A stretch of 64,000 nucleotides of DNA. It comes from Komagataeibacter oboediens. GTDB lineage: Bacteria > Pseudomonadota > Alphaproteobacteria > Acetobacterales > Acetobacteraceae. The DNA is taken from contig NZ_NKTX01000003.1 of the NCBI RefSeq assembly GCF_003207815.1, forward strand, positions 116,429 through 180,428. The letters are read 5' to 3'. The notes beneath the pieces are model-generated. The model saw nothing but the letters and a program-made list of their open reading frames with translations. It did not search any database and was not told the origin of the DNA. Within the stretch, counting starts at the first letter, position 1; each line of letters begins with the position of its first letter. The translations under genes and the position numbers were made by a program. Below, piece by piece: positions 61,314 through 64,000 of this stretch.

Positions 61314-61463
61314 TCTGACACGCGGTTGGTAACTGACGGGACGCCGGGATGCTACGCATTCCGGGTCCCGGCTGTTTCTGGAAAAAACGACAGCGCTCAA
61401 TGACTGCAACCGGAACAGCCGGGGAAGGAAGACAGGCGGAAACAGTCCAGGGACAGCAGTATA

Positions 61464-62993
61464 ATGGAAAACATCATTGCCTCGGCGGTATCACAGGTTG
61501 GCGATACCGGGCATGAAACCGCCCCACGGCGCAGCCCACCGGGATCATTTGTCATTTTCGGCGGGGGAGGCGACCTGACGCGCCGCCTCCTGCTGCCTGC
61601 CATTTACAATCTTGCCTGTGCCGGACTGCTGGATGACGGGTTCAGCGTCGTGGCGGTTGACCGGGCCGAACTGACTGATGAGCAGTTGCAGCGCAATGTC
61701 CGTGCGGCGCTGGAGGACTTCGCTGCCCGCCGGGGTGCTGAAGCCGTGACATTGCGCGAGGACGTCTGGACATGGATGAAACCGCGCATCCGCTACGTGC
61801 GCGGCGATTTTGAAACCATGCAGACGTATCAGGACATCACTGCGGTGGTAGGCGATCAGAACTGCATCTTCTACCTTGCCGTGGCCGCCCGTTTCTTTGG
61901 CCCCATCGTGGACCGGCTGGGGGAGGCGGGACTGGTGCGCGAGGGACGTCACACCTTCCGCCGCGTCATTGTCGAAAAGCCCTTTGGCAACGACCTGTCT
62001 TCCGCCGTGGCGCTGAATGAACGGCTGCTGCGCACCCTGACGGAACAGCAGATTTACCGTATCGACCATTATCTTGGTAAGGAAACGGTCCAGAACATTC
62101 TGGCGCTACGGTTTTCCAACGGTTTTTTCGAACCCCTGTGGAACCGTCAGAACATTGACCATGTGCAGATCACGGCTGCCGAGACGGTGGGCGTGGAACA
62201 GCGCGCGAAGTTTTACGAGGGCACCGGCGCCCTGCGCGACATGGTGCCAAACCACGTCATGCAGCTTCTGGCCATGACGGCGATGGAAGCGCCCATTTCC
62301 TTTGATGCTGATGCCGTGCGCAATGAAAAGACCAAGGTGCTGGATGCCATCCATCCCCTCTCACCGCAGGATGTGGTGCGCGGGCAGTACGCCCCCGGCG
62401 TAGTGAATGGGAAGGAAGTGCCCGGCTACCGGCAGGAACCCGGTGTTGACCCCCATTCCCTGACCGAAACCTATATGGCGATGAAGTTCCAGATCGATAA
62501 CTGGCGCTGGGCCGGGGTGCCGTTTTATGTGCGCACGGGCAAGCGGCTGGCCGCGCGCAAGACCGAAATTGCCATACATTTCAAATCCGCGCCCTATGCG
62601 CTGTTCCGCGATACGCCGGTGGACAAGCTGGCCCCCAACATCATGGTCATCCATATCCAGCCGACGGAAGGCGTGACCATGCAGTTTTCCGCCAAGATCC
62701 CCGGTCCGTCCGTGCGGCTGGGCGGGGTGCGGATGAAATTCGATTATGCCGAATGGTTCAGCGAAGGACCCAGCACGGGTTACGAGACCCTGATCTATGA
62801 CTGCATGATCGGTGACGCCACCCTGTTCCAGCGTGCGGATAATATCGAGGCCGGATGGCGCGCCGTACAGCCGGTTCTGGACTGGGGACAGGACGCGCGG
62901 AGCCTTGATTTTTACGCGGCTGGCAGTGAGGGACCGGAAGCGGCCGACGCCCTGCTGGCCCGCGATCACCGCCACTGGCTGAAGATTGGATGA
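61464..62993 (+). CDS. zwf: glucose-6-phosphate dehydrogenase
   Basis: A 509-residue Zwf, oxidising glucose 6-phosphate to 6-phosphogluconolactone with NAD(P). The cofactor loop is VIFGGGGDLTRRLLLPAIYNL (about residues 30-50, in part), where GGGGDLTRR replaces the usual GASGDLAKR; the active-site motif RIDHYLGKE (199-207) has the catalytic His202 pair region and Lys206. The C-terminal beta+alpha domain with VPFYVRTGKRL is complete. It is the entry enzyme of the pentose phosphate route encoded around it. The next gene overlaps its stop by ATGA. Confidence 0.97.
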   Translation: MENIIASAVSQVGDTGHETAPRRSPPGSFVIFGGGGDLTRRLLLPAIYNLACAGLLDDGFSVVAVDRAELTDEQLQRNVRAALEDFAARRGAEAVTLREDVWTWMKPRIRYVRGDFETMQTYQDITAVVGDQNCIFYLAVAARFFGPIVDRLGEAGLVREGRHTFRRVIVEKPFGNDLSSAVALNERLLRTLTEQQIYRIDHYLGKETVQNILALRFSNGFFEPLWNRQNIDHVQITAAETVGVEQRAKFYEGTGALRDMVPNHVMQLLAMTAMEAPISFDADAVRNEKTKVLDAIHPLSPQDVVRGQYAPGVVNGKEVPGYRQEPGVDPHSLTETYMAMKFQIDNWRWAGVPFYVRTGKRLAARKTEIAIHFKSAPYALFRDTPVDKLAPNIMVIHIQPTEGVTMQFSAKIPGPSVRLGGVRMKFDYAEWFSEGPSTGYETLIYDCMIGDATLFQRADNIEAGWRAVQPVLDWGQDARSLDFYAAGSEGPEAADALLARDHRHWLKIG

Positions 62994-63826
62994 TGCCCAT
63001 GACCCCACCCGTTGCTCCCGCAGGCGGCGTCCGCCTTGTCGTATCCGATATTGACGGGACCCTGATTACACCGGACCGCACGCTGACCCCCGCCGCCTGT
63101 CGCGCTGCGGATGACGTGCGGGCCGCGGGCATCAGGCTCAGCCTGGTCAGCAGCCGTGCACCCCGTGGCATGATGCAGTTTGTCCGTGAACTGCGCATCG
63201 ATACCCCCATTGCCGGGCTGAATGGCGGCCTGATCTGCGATCCTGACGGTACGATCCGCGAACGGCTGTCCCTTGACCCGGCAGCGGCGCGGGCGGCGGT
63301 TGAATTCCTGATCGCCCACGGGGTCGAGCCGTGGCTGTACATCGACCATGACTGGCTGGTGCGCCGCGATGATACGCCTCAGGTCCGTCATGAACGTGAC
63401 GTGGTACGGACCACTCCGGTACGGGTGGATGATTTTGACGGTCATTATGAACATGTCGGCAAGATCATGGGTGTATCGACCGATCCCGCCACCCTGCCGG
63501 AGGTGGAACGGGCGCTTGCAGACCTTCTGGCGGGCAAGGCGAGTGTACATCGTTCCTCGCCCATTTACCTTGATATTACGCATCCGCAGGCGAACAAGGG
63601 CTATGCGGCAAAAGAACTGGCAAAACTGCTGGATATTGATATCCGGAATACGGCGTGTATCGGGGATATGAACAACGATATTCCCATGCTGAAGGAAGCC
63701 GGGGTCAGTATCGCCATGGGCAACGCGCCCGACAATGTGAAGGCCCATGCCCGTTTCGTGACGCGATCCAATACGGATGACGGGTGGGCTTTTGCCATGG
63801 AAAGTTTTGTACTGCACCGCGCATAG
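62990..63826 (+). CDS. Cof-type HAD-IIB phosphatase
   Basis: A 278-residue haloacid-dehalogenase-superfamily hydrolase, class IIB (Cof type). Motif 1 is VSDIDGTL with the nucleophile Asp20 and Asp22; motif 2 is SLVSSRAP; the late GDMNNDIPML supplies motif 4 aspartates, preceded by the motif-3 Lys in the NKGYAAKEL segment. A cap domain lies between. These enzymes dephosphorylate sugar phosphates or cofactors such as FMN or PLP. It overlaps the zwf stop (ATGA), so a sugar-phosphate role in the pentose phosphate operon is likely but unproven. A second such gene follows. Confidence 0.92.
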   Translation: MMPMTPPVAPAGGVRLVVSDIDGTLITPDRTLTPAACRAADDVRAAGIRLSLVSSRAPRGMMQFVRELRIDTPIAGLNGGLICDPDGTIRERLSLDPAAARAAVEFLIAHGVEPWLYIDHDWLVRRDDTPQVRHERDVVRTTPVRVDDFDGHYEHVGKIMGVSTDPATLPEVERALADLLAGKASVHRSSPIYLDITHPQANKGYAAKELAKLLDIDIRNTACIGDMNNDIPMLKEAGVSIAMGNAPDNVKAHARFVTRSNTDDGWAFAMESFVLHRA

Positions 63827-63853
63827 GCGCGTGGCACAGAAGGGAGAGGCAAT

Positions 63854-64000
63854 ATGCCCCAGGACGCAGCAGCAACACCGGCCAGCCAGATCAGGCTGGT
63901 GCTGGCCGATGTGGACGGCACGCTGGTCACGAAGGACAAGATCCTGACACCACGCGCCATCCGGGCTGTCGAACGCCTGCGTGAACGTGGCATCCTGTTC
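63854..64000 (+). CDS. second Cof-type HAD phosphatase, cut by window end
   Basis: The first 49 residues of another HAD-IIB protein: after MPQDAAATPASQIRL comes motif 1 VLADVDGTLV and then KDKILTPRAIRAVERLRERGI, closely parallel to the preceding gene. AGGGAGAGG lies eight bases upstream of the ATG. It starts 28 bases after the first HAD gene, so the pair looks like a tandem duplication within the zwf operon. The rest is outside the window. Confidence 0.85.
   Translation, partial: MPQDAAATPASQIRLVLADVDGTLVTKDKILTPRAIRAVERLRERGILF

Noticed and set aside
61330..61375. Terminator between gnd and zwf
   Set aside because: A GCCGGGA/TCCCGGC stem is present with an awkward loop, but there is no T-run and zwf follows in the same direction, so co-transcription is as likely.
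1..64000. Mobile elements, prophage genes, CRISPR arrays, rRNA
   Set aside because: No transposase, integrase, phage structural gene, spaced direct-repeat array or rRNA sequence was seen; gene content and codon use look uniform apart from the AT-rich patch at 49284-49440.

Overview
The window reads as a stretch of chromosome from an acetic acid bacterium (Acetobacteraceae), most likely Komagataeibacter, Gluconacetobacter or a close relative. The support is high GC coding DNA, a two-piece (circularly permuted) tmRNA typical of alphaproteobacteria next to an alphaproteobacterial-type SspB, a fused transaldolase/glucose-6-phosphate isomerase, a short NAD-type 6-phosphogluconate dehydrogenase, a long-chain polyol dehydrogenase and an RbtT-like polyol permease. 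No prophage, IS element, rRNA or CRISPR array was seen. The genus is inference; the class is well supported.

Layout. 1-2400: a small lipoprotein, a membrane-tailed HTH protein, an Skp/OmpH-like chaperone and a YbaK deacylase. 2534-9506 (minus): metH, a HisE-like protein, cvpA, purF and an SDR protein that has lost its catalytic residues. 9690-10076: a small protein carrying a CobW-like Cys-x-Cys-Cys motif, divergent from metH. 10164-21038: a tightly overlapping six-gene operon joining a type I secretion ABC exporter and HlyD adaptor to a Sel1-repeat protein, a three-part tandem glycosyltransferase, an unknown protein and a GT4 glycosyltransferase. This is the most unusual gene set in the window. 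21079-27267: ppa, tRNA(CAU), ettA, a GNAT enzyme, mlaA-mlaC and thyX. 27660-30941: ssrA (tag ANDNTEVLAVAA), sspB, class I fumarase and a VOC protein. 31217-36640: a PEBP-like protein, the queuosine genes queA-tgt-queG with a coupled RHH protein, and a TerB/J-domain protein. 36871-42200: mrp, opgC, an HtrA protease and an FUSC protein. 42243-51193: polyol dehydrogenase, GNAT, a ModE-like HTH protein, opgGH, a secreted protein and a polyol permease with a structured leader. 51484-54739 (minus): a small coiled-coil protein, hisC, an ankyrin protein and an MBL-fold hydrolase. 55165-64000: tkt, tal-pgi, gnd, zwf and two tandem Cof-type HAD phosphatases, the second cut by the window end.

How the genes work together. 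The last block holds most of the pentose phosphate pathway in one direction, the main sugar route in acetic acid bacteria. ssrA and sspB sit side by side and act together: trans-translation tags stalled proteins and SspB hands them to ClpXP. opgG, opgH and (separately) opgC make and decorate periplasmic glucans. queA, tgt and queG cover the later queuosine steps.

A dispersed repeat of about 80-85 bp, with two adjacent stem-loops inside terminal inverted repeats, occurs five times, always next to gene 3' ends and four times between convergent genes. It is the main non-coding pattern in the window.
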